A stretch of DNA of 64,000 nucleotides from positions 372,001 through 436,000 of the forward strand of contig JASEVX010000131.1 of assembly GCA_031761405.1 (NCBI GenBank), given 5' to 3'. Origin of the DNA: Serripes groenlandicus (lineage: Eukaryota; Mollusca; Bivalvia; Cardiida; Cardiidae). Below are positions 32,061 through 43,415 of this stretch, in pieces (the stretch's first letter is position 1; each line of letters begins with the position of its first letter). A program made the position numbers and the translations under genes. The notes below the pieces were generated by a model, which worked only from the letters and a program-made list of their open reading frames with translations, made no database searches and was not told the DNA's origin.

Positions 32061-32289
32061 ATTATGTAAATATTTTATTCTACAGGGCTGGCACAGTGTG
32101 GGATTTATGTACATAGCACTAGTTTTAATGGGTCCTCAAGGGTCGTTTTTGCTGGATGGTGCGCGAAGTATTTTTTAAGCCATATGTTTTAACCACACTG
32201 TGCCACTACGCTGTAACATTTGTTTTATGTTATTTTTCATATATATCAGTCTTAGTTCTTCATTTTTTATTGATTATTTATAAAACAAG

Positions 32290-32795
32290 TTCGCCCTTTG
32301 CCCACAACGGGGCCGGTGATTGGCTGCGCGCTAGATCTGGTCGACTCGTCCTTCAACATAGAATTATGAGTGAAGGTCGAGCTCGGCCGGAAAAGAGGAT
32401 TGAAATTCGGCCAATCGGGGACGCCGTTGTGGAGGAGGGTTTGGGAGTGCTTTTTTGGCACATCTTTTTGTTTTTCTACATATTTTTTGTTTTACATTTT
32501 TTCATCTTAATACTTTACTTCTAAATAATAGTAAAAAAAGAAAAGATTTTTCTCTTTAATTTTTTTTTATCCTTATGTGTAATTTTAAAAAATATATATA
32601 TATTCGCCCTTTGCCCATCTACATCGGCTAAAGGGTAAAACAGTTACCTGCACAACGGGGCCTGTGATTGGCTGGACGCTAAATCTGGTCAAGTCGTCTG
32701 TCACCATAGATTTGTGTGTGAAAGTCGAGCTTGACCAGAAAAACGGATTGAAATTCGGCCAATCAGGGGCGCCGTTGTGGAGGTCTGTTAGGTAG
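32290..32795. repeat. Two copies of a CCAAT-bounded inverted-repeat module
   Basis: 32305-32440 and about 32650-32790 share CACAACGGGGCC..TGATTGGC at one end and GGCCAATC..GGCGCCGTTGTGG at the other, which are inverse of each other, so each copy can fold. Both start after TTCGCCCTTTGCCCA. ATTGGC/GCCAAT are NF-Y-type CCAAT boxes. Origin unknown; MITE-like. Confidence 0.6.
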
Positions 32796-34189
32796 TGCCT
32801 TTTTTTGCACTTTTTCTTTTACATTTTTTTTTTTTTTTTTTCTTTTATCAATTGTTTAAAACAAAATCTTACAAACACACACACCTATATACCCACATAC
32901 AATAATGAACCTATAAACAGAAAGCGGGATATGCAACAATGAAATATAAGCAGTCAGTGTCAAAAGTCATATATATTATAATAAAAACATTGAAAAAAAA
33001 AACATATATAGTCTACCCCCATTAATAAAAAAAAAATTGGAGAGAGAATAATAGCTGCTCGCCAAATGGCTTTATGCCGATAGGCGAGGGTAAACAACCA
33101 CATAAGAAGAAGAAATCGCCTTATCAGTTAATCCTTGAGTGTGTGTAATACACTTCGAAGACTGTGCAACTTATCACCTTTCACTGTACATTTTAATCGC
33201 CCCAATTTAGAATGATAACGGCTTAAATTAATTCAATGCCGATATAATTTTCGATGCATCCAATTTTTAAAAAAGACGGACATGTTTATTAAATCTAACA
33301 GATTTGTTTACCTCGCAAACAAAATGGCGGATGATTAAAATTTATCGCTGATCAATGTGGATTCGATTTTCATGTTTTATTGAAGTGGTTTTGAGACGTC
33401 AGTTGCAAAACAAATACGAGAAAATACTTGTCTAAATGATTTAGACTATTTAAACACAGACTTTGTTTTTGTTTAACTGGAAGGGTTTTCCGGAAATTAA
33501 CTTTCACCTTGGTAATTATATGCAGACTGTTTCGTACCCTTTACGTTTCGTAAGAGAAATAAATTGACTAGGACAAAGACAGTGATCAATGATGGGGACT
33601 GAGTGTTTAGATTTCCAAGATGAACTTGTTAATTTCAATAGCCTTATAAAAAAATAAAATATATAATGTATAGTTGAGATTAAAAGTATCCCTCTGAATC
33701 ATATTGTTTTACTTTTTTCTTGTTACATATATGTTTCGGTCTGACAGATCTTTATGTTTTGTCTGAACCAATTCTCTGACACTTTTTCATTTAACTTTTG
33801 CAAATCTGAACAGGATTCACTAATGACTAAACATTTTGGAAGGTGTGTCAGATTTAACTAAGCAATTAAACAAGTGTATGTACCTTATTGCTATTTTGAC
33901 TAACTGATAATGTCATATGAAAAGTTTTTATACAGGGGTAATAAATATATATGAAATAAAAATACTGACAAAGCAATATCATGTGTTTATTTTATTGTAT
34001 CACATTCTTGCACTTCACACATTAGCTTTGGCTTTGGCTATTAATTTGTTTCATGAAAAAATGATGGCTATTATTTTGTCTAGGCCAGAGCCAGCCATGC
34101 AGACTGTAAGATTTCCAAGGATGTTGATGGAAAACAACACTAAAAGGCATTGAAGAATGTTCTGATTTATTTGTATTACTAGTAATAAA
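32796..34189. other. AT-rich stretch without genes
   Basis: Contains a hairpin with CTCGCCAAAT..GGCGAGGGTAAAC at 33055-33100, repeated in reverse at 63845-63890. It has several homopolymer runs and no supported exon. The ORF at 33917-34153 lacks splice signals or any family signature. Confidence 0.4.
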
Positions 34190-34763
34190 TATATAGTCAA
34201 ACTTGTATTAAGAGACCACTCAATGGAAATGATGTAAGTGGTCTCTTAAGACAGGTGGTCTCTTATTGAGGTACAAATGTATATTTCAGTTTTTTGGGTC
34301 TTATGTATACTACATTATACATGTATTGGTATTACAGAATAAATAACAATTTGTTGTTCTTCTAATTTTATATTTTATTTCAATATTAATAATATTTGTT
34401 TGCAAAAGTGTAAGTTGATAACTAAAACATATATACATTTAATCACAAACTTGATTGTTATTTATTATTTGATGTGTTTGTTTAACATTAAAAGGATATG
34501 TACATGTATGTTCAGTAGAAGAATAGAGCACTACTTCTTACTAAGACTGGCCATTTAAAAACAAATCATTTAAGGAGTCATTTAAAGACATTGTCAAGTT
34601 TAAAATGTTGAGTGTCCACAGATTTGCTAATTAAATCTAATAAAAAAGCCGATTAAATAAACGTGCTATCACCATAAGAAGCAAAAAACAAACACAGATC
34701 CAATTAAAGAGATCAAAAAGTCGGACCAAAATTGTCATAACTAATCCCCCTAATTATCTACGG

Positions 34764-34985
34764 GGTAATTTAACACAGACAATAATTGACGCTAAAGTGT
34801 ATTAAATACAAACTGCTTACCCTGCAATTATCGGCTTTTACCACTGTATCAGCCCTGTGATACATCTGCAGTATTTGAGTCATAACAAAGACAATAATTG
34901 TAGCTAAAGTGTATTAAATACAAACTGCTAACACCGCAATTATCGTTTTTTTCCCACTGTAATACACGTCTGCAGAATTTGACCT
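34764..34985. repeat. Tandem duplication, about 118 bp unit
   Basis: ACAATAATTG..GCTAAAGTGTATTAAATACA, AAACTGCT and GCAATTATCG occur twice about 118 bp apart inside the TA-flanked element. Confidence 0.75.
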
Positions 34986-34992
34986 CGGGTAA

Positions 34993-35240
34993 TTGTCCCC
35001 CGCTTTTAGCGAAAGCTGGGGACTATTATTTCTCATTCGTCAGTCAGTCCGTCAGTCACGCTGTCACAAAAACTTTAACCTTGGTCATAACTTCTGAACC
35101 GTAATAGGTACTGCTTTCATATTTCACATGTGTATTCCTTGTGACAACCCCTTTCCATCAATACCAATTTTTTGACCTTGTGACCTTGACCCTGGCGCGG
35201 GACCATAATTCTCTGAATTTACTTGTTTAACATGTAAACA
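34993..35240 (+). mobile_element. Helentron-like element, 5' part (CCCCCGCTTTTAGC type)
   Basis: TTGTCCCCCGCTTTTAGCGA with GCTGGGGAC folds into a terminal hairpin. CGTCAGTCAGTCCGTCAGTC and a TGACCTTGTGACCTTGACCC core follow. Layout as in the other elements. The 3' end is not found. A related start occurs at 38890. Confidence 0.55.
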
Positions 35241-35489
35241 CCTTGCTTGATTATCATTTAAACCTGTGTGGTTTACACGCGACAGTTGTGTTAGGATTAT
35301 TTGACTGTTAGATTTAAGGTCGCTGAACCGTGGATTTTGTATTAAAATGGGAACGGTTTTAGTGTCCGTTGGTCGCAGACAGCAGGATCTCGCTTATTGC
35401 AGGTTAATTTATGACTGAAAACTATCGGGGGAGTTCAATGTGTTCGCTTACACCAGGGGATCGGTAGTCCAGGTTTGACTGTAATTGGA

Positions 35490-37750
35490 AACTGACTCTT
35501 ACCATGGTTGATTGAATGACATGAGCTTAAACACTACTTTCAATGGTACTTCAGTTTACCTAACATTTTCCCCGGTTTTTCTAGAATACTAAAATACTCC
35601 ATACAACAATCTTTCAAGGCAAATGGCTAACTTTTCATGATCTGGCTGAATGTATAATCTTGAGACAATTTAAGATGAAAACACTATGCATACAGACTGA
35701 GAAAACTAATTTTTGACAAATATTTTCAAAAGTCACATTTATAATGATGTATGCTGGAAGGGGTAAAGTTTAGCCCCTTGCCTGATGTAAATTGCTTGAT
35801 TTCTGTGACTAATCTGAATACATTGTCAGAATGGTGTAATTGATCCAAAATGAACAATATGTTCCTATTCAACAACATTTTCACTTTGAACCCCTATCTC
35901 CTTTTCTGGTTTTTAATTTGTAAAACATGAAACAGCATCAGGTTATTTGTTAATAAGTACTTTAAGTCAACAACTGATATACATGTATATGAAATATGTC
36001 GATTCAAAACAAATGGATAGTGAAAGATCTGATCAGACCTTGAACATGTACAGATTCTCAGAGTTATCAATGTTTATTACTGTTCCTTTTTGGACGGTAC
36101 CTCTATAGTGGTGTGCATTTTGAGAAATCGTACAAGAATTGGCTCCCTGATTATAAAAAGAATGACAGAGTAAAGCTGGGAATCAAAAATCGAGATGTCT
36201 TTGCTTAACTGCAAACAAACACTGTAGTGCCATGTATCGGTCAATATATCTGCATTTTGAAACATATTGGTGAATCAAAATATTTGAAATTATAATTTAA
36301 TTCTGAGAAGGCAGCTTTACAGGTTCAAGTAATATGTGTACATTTTTTCTATCACAAACGATGTATACATACATCCAATGTTGTTTACATTTGTTAGATG
36401 CATCAAAACAACTTTTTTGTTTACTTTTCTTTTATTTTGTTGATTCAAACTTATTTAGAAGATCTAATGTTTAATTGGCATTTCTTTTATTAAATAGCGA
36501 CATTTCTATTTTCAATAACAAACATCAATATCGTCATTAGCCAATCTGAACGTTGATTACATTTTTTCGGGTGCATGGAAATACAGGAATGGACCAAAAT
36601 GGATCGGAATGGACGATGTAAATACCGGAATTATTTTCTTGTTGATCAGAAGCGATTTCGTGGATGTTTGTTATTATTAACAATAATGCCCAAGGCTTCA
36701 ATGAAAAACTATCTCAACTAATGATCTAGCCAATCGATTTATTATACTGAAAGAGGTGGTAAGGAACGACAACTCTGCGAAGGAGATCTTGCAACTTCCA
36801 TTCAAAATGAAAGTAGAAATCTGACATTGTGAGCTGCCCTGACGGTAGATTGTTATTGTTTTTGTGGAGAAATGACACATGAAGTTTTATATTGAGGAAG
36901 ACTGACAGGAAAGAAATGTGTGCATACCTACAATGTTCATTTAGTCGTCAATGCGTAAAACGTTCAAGGTAGGTCTGTGTTTTTTTATTTTTTATTTTTC
37001 GCAATGTGCTGTAACGTAACTGAATATGAAAATAAGCTCATATGTAATTTCATGTACACGTATGTCTGAAAATAGCCCAATTCCTGTAGACATTCGCTTG
37101 TCCGTTTTATCATCTGACATTTGTTAATTATTTAAAAAGGGTGGCATATGAAGGAAAATAAAAAAAACTAAAAATGAAGGACTTCAGAGACTTCGTACAT
37201 GTATTGTACAAGTGTAACATCGTGCTTGTATGTATACACTTTTTAGGCTCATTTAAGGAGACAAAAGTGGTTAGGTGATGTGAAAACTGCTTTCAAACTT
37301 TAGTGCGTACAATTATTTGTATTGATGATACAAGTTTTATTATTGAAAAGAATGAAAAAATATAATGTATATTTATAAATGAATTTCCCAGATTTTGCCT
37401 ATCCTTAGATCTATGGAGCATATGCATGATGCTTTGCCAAAAATGTTATTCAATTAACGCACAAAAACATATGTATATTTGTATCAAGTTTGTGGACGCT
37501 ATGTTAAAAATTGTCTAACTGACACTCTGCCTTGGCGTCATTTATAAAGTTATATTGACATAAAAGTAGTGAGGCTACCCTGTTTCTAGGTCTAAATTAC
37601 ATGTATCTATTATAAACGGGACTATTTTATTATTCAAATCATAGCATACATATATATTGATAAAAAATAGTTTTGTGCAGACATGTATACACATCTTGAT
37701 ATTTTTTTCTTTTGCAATCAGTAACTGCATGTATTTTTGTTTCGTTTCAG
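35490..37750. other. Long stretch without recognisable genes
   Basis: Only short chance ORFs. Bases 36890-36950 resemble 40150-40205 (ACAATGTTC / ATAATGTTC next to GACAGGAAAG / GACAAGAGAG), hinting at a dispersed repeat. Nothing else supported. Confidence 0.35.
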
Positions 37751-37939
37751 ATCATGGAAATGTTCACAGATTATAATGCACAATACGCAACATTACTTGT
37801 GAAGAAGATCTATAATGTCAGTGTATGGGACTTTTTTACAACCAACCTTTATATATTGGTTTGCCCTCTCCACCAAGCAAAAGTTGCGGTATATTTACTG
37901 ATATTTCTGGTTACGTTTTTAGTTGAATCAGAGAAATAA
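37751..37939 (+). CDS. Doubtful terminal exon with hydrophobic tail
   Basis: The acceptor GTTTCGTTTCAG precedes 62 open codons (IMEMFTDYNAQYATLLVKKI) ending in a hydrophobic stretch (VAVYLLIFLVTFLV) and a stop. If real it would be a C-terminal exon with a membrane anchor. No family and no matching upstream exon recognised; AT-rich DNA yields such frames by chance. Confidence 0.25.
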   Translation: MMEMFTDYNAQYATLLVKKIYNVSVWDFFTTNLYILVCPLHQAKVAVYLLIFLVTFLVESEK

Positions 37940-38239
37940 AAGACAAATTATGGCAAATAGTGGACGCAACATAATACGTAGAAAACAAACACAAAAACGA
38001 CGTAAATGACATTCTTCAAAGCTTATAATAGCAGCAAGTCGTTGTGACAAGTATTCTGAATGAAAGTGTTTATTCTGTAAAGATAACTCTAAAAACAATA
38101 ACAGGACAAATATCTAGGCTTGATGAAAACGACACAAACACTAATCAAGGATGCACAATGTGATCTGTTTTTGTTCACTATATTATACTACAGGAAGATA
38201 ACTAATTAACTAATTACATATGTACTATGAAAAAGAATA

Positions 38240-39566
38240 TAGGAGTCACTGTGTCGGTCAGTCGGTTGGAAGCCATATTTTGTCCGGCCTATTTTATACA
38301 AACCACTACGTGGAATTCAATAACATTTTACATGAAGCTTCTATACCAAGAGGAGATGTGCATACCCTAAAGGTCTTACAATTGCATGTTATTTTACAGA
38401 GTTATGGCCTTTTTGTTGGTCGGTCGGAAGCCATATTTTGAGTCAAGGTGCTGTTTTGGGGGTATTTACTATCTGCTGCAGAGGCGTCAGAAAGTGTCTA
38501 TTTGAGGGAAAGGGTGATTGAAATATAACTATTTAAATCTGATCAAAAGCTTTCTCTGTCTAGATTCCAGAGAGTACTGGTACATAAGAATTAATTTCAG
38601 AAAGAAATAATTTATCACAAAAAGAAAAAGCACATTATGAGATTTAACTTCTGACATAAAGTTTTAAAGATTTTCTGCTGCATAATTATTGTCTTTTTGA
38701 ATTTAACTACAGCATATAAACATTCAAAGGTCAGTTTACTATATTTTTCTATGTATATTTACCTTAAGTCAAGTTGATATGTATACGAGAAAGCCAAGAA
38801 ACATACAAGTAATTGAACTGGCTGCCGTGATATGAGGGAAAGATTGTTGAAAACAGTGTTAAACACCAATTAATCAATCAAACTATTTTATCCCCCGCTT
38901 TTTCGAAGAAAAAAGGGGGGTTATTAATTTGGGGTGTCTGTCACACTTCGTTTCCGTACAATAACTGCCACAAATGTTAAACTTTTTTTTTTTCAAACTT
39001 GGTAACAAGGTTAAATGCCTTGAGGGCTAGGCCTAGTTCGATCATCACTTTCGGCAGACTTTATTCGGTGGAATTATGGCCTCTTATTTAACAACAAATG
39101 TTTTTTTTTTAACTTGGTAACAAGGTTAAATGCCTTAAGAGCTAGGCAAAGGTTGATCGTCACTTTTGGCGGACTTTTTTCGTAGGAGTTATGGCCCCTT
39201 AATTAACAAAAAATGTCGTTTGTTGCTGTTTCTGTGCTATAACTGCCACAAATGTGAACCGGTTTTTTGTGATCACATTTTGTCCGGCGTCCGTGCGTCG
39301 TCAACATCTCGGCTTACTCTACAGGCTACATTTTGCATCCAATCTTCATGAAAGTGTATCAGAACATTTATCTCCATCAAATCTTGGACAAGTTCGAAAC
39401 TGGGCCATATGAGGTCAAATTGAAGCGAAATCTTGTTAACACTCTGGAGGCCACATTTTCAATTTGAGCATGTTGAAACTGTATCAGAATGTTTGTCTTG
39501 ATGATATGAAGGTCAAGTTCGAACATGGATCATGTCGGGTCAAATTGAAGGAAAATCTTGTTAACA
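38240..39566. repeat. Composite of repeat fragments
   Basis: 38255-38445 holds two GTTGGAAGCCATATTTTG / GTCGGAAGCCATATTTTG copies. 38459-38510 is a TTAA-type MITE end (CTGCTGCAGAGGCGTCAG). 38820-38882 is a SINE/LINE tail. 38890 onward is a Helentron-like start (ATCCCCCGCTTTTTCG) with two copies of a core (TTGGTAACAAGGTTAAATGC). 39268-39566 is a second element piece (TTTTGTCCGGCGTCCGTGCG, then TCTTGTTAACACTC twice). No gene. Confidence 0.6.
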
Positions 39567-39567
39567 C

Positions 39568-39745
39568 TCCAGGGCCCGTATTCACCAACACGTCTTAAAT
39601 TCGATTTTCGGACTAAATCTAAATTATCTGACTAAATTACGTCGATTTAGATTTAGTCCGTATTCACAAACGCGTCTAAATTGTAAATCGGACTAAATAT
39701 TTAGTCCGCTTCGGGGCATGCTAAATTAGCCGACTAAATTGGAAA
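39568..39745 (+). repeat. Harbinger-like terminal and subterminal repeats
   Basis: GGGCCCGTATTCACCAACAC is a terminus type often seen in PIF/Harbinger MITEs. It is followed by GGACTAAAT and ATTTAGTCCG words in both orientations and a second CCGTATTCACAAAC. An ATG exon follows directly. Confidence 0.5.
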
Positions 39746-39749
39746 CAAA

Positions 39750-39840
39750 ATGGCGGCTGTTTTGAACCCACCGCTAGAATATTTCAAATTGACTTTTAAT
39801 AAGGGTAAAACCAAAATTTGGAGTCGAAAAGGGTTTCTAA
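39750..39840 (+). CDS. Short first exon following a Harbinger-like end
   Basis: ATG with good context (CAAAATGGCGG) opens MAAVLNPPLEYFKLTFNKGK and TKIWSRKGFL, and the frame meets a GTGAGT donor at 39841. It sits directly after dense subterminal repeats, as the Myb/SANT exon at 29622 does, so it may be the first exon of a transposon gene, or a host gene whose promoter received a MITE. No domain is recognisable in 30 residues. Confidence 0.4.
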
Positions 39841-41029
39841 GTGAGTCATTTATAGTTGTCTCCCGTTTCTAGCGGAAAAAAGGACACACTTCCGGCCTGT
39901 GTCAAAAATGGAATTTTGAGCTAGCGGAATCTCGCTGATGCTGGATTGTTGATATTTTCGGGGGAGAAAACGACACTTAGGTGTATTATACTGCCACATA
40001 AAGCTTTAAAGTTGGATACCAGTGAAGGATATTTATGATCAAAGGTGTCGAATTACAAACGAACAGTCTCGAGTTGACGAAAATGATGTGAACTCATGTA
40101 GTGATTAGCATTCAGAAATTCAGGAAACGTATTTCAATGATCATGTAACCCGAAAGACCGACAAGAGAGACAATGTGGGCATGTCTATAATGTTCGTACA
40201 GTCAACATCAATCCTAAAGCGGCCAATCTTTCACTGGTAAGTTTTTCAATGAAACAATCGATGTACAAATTCAATGGGTGGGGTGATTTCATAATCTGTT
40301 GCTCTTGATTTGTGTCACGAGTTGATTCTCTTAACCCAAACTGCCAATCGTTTCGCCTGCATTTTATTTGCATGACTTGAAGAGGACATCATTTAGAATG
40401 GGACTGTGTTCATATCAGACAGTCGAGTGTTTTTGTTTTGTGTTTGATTATTGTTGCAGTACTGAGTAGGATCGATGACTGATGAGTGTTATTTAGTAAT
40501 CTGATGGTCTAGGCCCATTTTTGTCATCCCATATCATTGTAGGGACTGTGGCAGGATATGTTATGTCTGTTGTTCGGATATTTTCTATCTTTATCTGAAT
40601 ATCAATACCCATAGCATATGCATGGGTGCTGCATATTCACAGATTTATTTTTGATTTATTACCAATTTCCTAGTAGTAATGCTCTCAAATGCTGCCTGTT
40701 ACTGTTATACTGATATAAAACAAGTAGAGCTACATTTCCATTTTTGTGGAAGGATGCATCTGTCATTAAGAACTCAAAAATGCTTGACACAGCTCAATAC
40801 TTTCAAAATAATGACCATTAACTGGTTAGTTCACAATTCATTTTACACCATACATCTATAGCTAACACTTTTCCACACACAGATGCTTTCTTATGACTCT
40901 GTAGCAGATTTGTCTGTCATGAGCAATTTCTCTTGCCACAGTACTTTCAACTCAATTTAGTAAGTGAACTTACATTTACAAATGTAAAGAATATGTAATT
41001 CAAAATTCCATATGGAAAATGACTGCATT
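39841..41029. other. No supported gene
   Basis: AT-rich, with a partial TTAA-type MITE near 40870-40930 (CTGTAGCAGA..TCTTGCCACAG). ORFs are short and unconvincing. Confidence 0.35.
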
Positions 41030-43335
41030 TAACCCTTTCCCACCTATAGATTCATAATGTGGGAAAGGATTAAACAGATCTATGTTTCTTTTCTTTAACT
41101 GTCAATCATTGTATTATAATATTTAAACATGAGCATTTTATGGCATTTGTATTTTTCTTTAATTTCAGTTGGGAATGGTGACAGAAATTATACAGAATTC
41201 ATGAACTGAAGGAGATGAGATGACAGCCAGCCCCAAATAGGGCCTTACAATATCATTAACTGTTGCCATAGTCACAGTGTATCATTTGAGTGATGTTTCT
41301 GTTAAATACTTTCTTACACTTACTATGCTATTTTAACCCTTTCCCATATATATACAGACACTTTCTGAGGCCTCGGCATCATATGACTTTTGAAAACATA
41401 ATACGCAGTTTCTTCTTTTTACAAAATGTTTTCATATTTATGAGATTTCTCGATGATAATTAATTCTTACATAAATAGACATTTTCAAAACGTTTGCCTA
41501 GATTTTTTCAAAATAACATGCTGCAGATATGTTGTATGTGTGAAAGGGCTTACGGGATGTATAATGTGAAAAACAAAGGCATACAATATCTTCAGAATTT
41601 AAATCAAAAAGAAATTAATGCAAAATTGAAAATGTGATGGGAAGTAGAGGATTTGCTTGGTTAACAGAATTTCTACTTTTTGAAATTTTAGTAATGTTTT
41701 TCAAAATATGTTACAACAGAGGCATCATTCTGTGTTGAGAAGAAAAATCAGGTTATTGCGAAAAGAAAACTTCTTTTAGGTTAACCATTTCCCAATTACA
41801 GACACATTTATTTTAAATATTGAGACAAAAGGAGACATTTCTCATAATGAGCAATGTCTCCTTTTGCCACAATGTTTTCAACTTTATTCCATGATCATAC
41901 TTTCATTTAAGGAGATTTTCATTAAACATGTATTTGCCTTAGATGATTTTAAAGTTGATAAATGCAGATTTGTGTTGTATGTTGGAAAAAGTTTACCTTT
42001 CAAACTATAAAATCAGGTACTTTAATTAACATTTAGGGTACAAAAATTAAAGTCAATATTTTGTTAACCATCTCCTTGAAACATATGCATTTTAACACCT
42101 CTGCAGCAGACGACTTTTGAAACCATTGTGACAAAAGGAAAAATTGCTCATGAGAAATTTTTCCTTTTGCTACAATGCTTTCTACTTTATGTCCATGAAT
42201 TATAACTTTATTTAGCGAGATCTTCTATTTTACCTAGATGTTGTCAAGGTCATGTGCTGCAGCTTTGTTGTATGTGGGAAAGGCTTGACATAGTAATTAG
42301 TTTCAATTTTTTTGAAATGTTCAACCAGTGCATGAACATTTACTTGAATTTATTTATCGAACTGTAAAATCATGACCTTTGGATTTAAGAATGAGATTAT
42401 ATTTATATTACAACAATTTTTTTTTGTTAAGCAAATATATGAAAACATATCTGTAAGTGAATAGAATTGAAAACAGTGTGGGCTTGTGACAAAAGGAGAA
42501 AGTGCTTATGATGAGCATTTACTCCTTTTGTCAAATTGAATACAAAATTTGCTGCTGCAGTCGCCTAAAAAAGGCTAGTTTCTTTATTGAACAATAAAAT
42601 TGTTGATGTAAAATCTAAATTTTGTTCCATTAAAGAATAAGACTACTTTTAAATTCAAACATTTAAAGTCAATTATTTTTTAAGCAAAGATATTATGTAT
42701 TTTTTTAAAATTCTCTTTAAGAACAGAATAAATAGTACATAGACACTATTTTGTTAACCCTTTCCCATATACAACAAATCTTCAACAAATTACTTTCTGT
42801 TTCAATGCATTTGCCAGTATTCAAAAATAAGGAAACTCTTTAATTGAAAGAACAATAATAGTAATAATTGAATAAAGTTGGAAAAGAATCTGCTTTTGCC
42901 ACACTGTTTTCAAAAAATATTTGCTGCAGAGGTGCCAGAAAGTGTCACCAAGAACAAGGTTTAATTTTAATTGAAAAACTGTTCAACCAGTTCTTGAAAA
43001 ATATATTTTGATGTTAAATATAACTATTGGTTCATCAACCTGTTAAATTAATTAAATGAATTGTTATTTAGATGTCTTATTACCACAACATAAATCTTAA
43101 ACCTTTTCCACCTGGCATTCAGATGCATCTACAACTGACGACTGTTGAAAACATTGTGGCAAAGGGAGCAATTGTTCAACATGAGCCATTTTTCATTTTG
43201 CTGCAGAGTTTTCAACACAATTCAATAATACAATCTAATACTATCAATTAAAGAGCTTTTCCATGTTTTTGCATAGACAATTTCAAAGTTGTCTGGCAGA
43301 ATTGTTGTATTTTGGAAAGGGTTATTTTGTAACCT
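41030..43335. repeat. Cluster of TTAA-type hairpin MITEs
   Basis: At least seven full, partial or internally deleted copies can be seen from CCCTTTCCC ends, CTGCAGCAGACGAC or CTGCAGAGGTGCC arms, and paired CTCCTTTTGCCACAATGTTTTC words: near 41033-41070 (mini copy), 41335-41555, 41780-41995, 42065-42290, 42470-42560, 42755-42960 and 43095-43330. They appear to have inserted side by side rather than arisen as a tandem array, since internal lengths differ. No gene. Confidence 0.6.
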
Positions 43336-43415
43336 TTGATATGATTAAGAGTTACTGACTGTTAATAACAATATGTCTGAACGTATATTTTATTTTAAAG
43401 CTGACTGCTTGAAGA

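Larger units (their letters stand above)
34191..35482. mobile_element. DNA transposon remnant with TA-flanked TIRs
   Basis: The left end TAGTCAAACTTGTATTAAGA and the inverted right end TACAGTCAAACCTGGACTAC match over the first dozen bases and are flanked by TA, as in Tc1/mariner-type elements. GAGACCAC/GTGGTCTC motifs form subterminal inverted repeats near the left end. No transposase. It hosts a nested repeat from about 34993. Confidence 0.5.

Noticed and set aside
32156..32524. 122-codon frame with hydrophobic segments
   Set aside because: It reads through poly-T-rich DNA and the repeated CCAAT module; hydrophobicity follows from T-rich codons.
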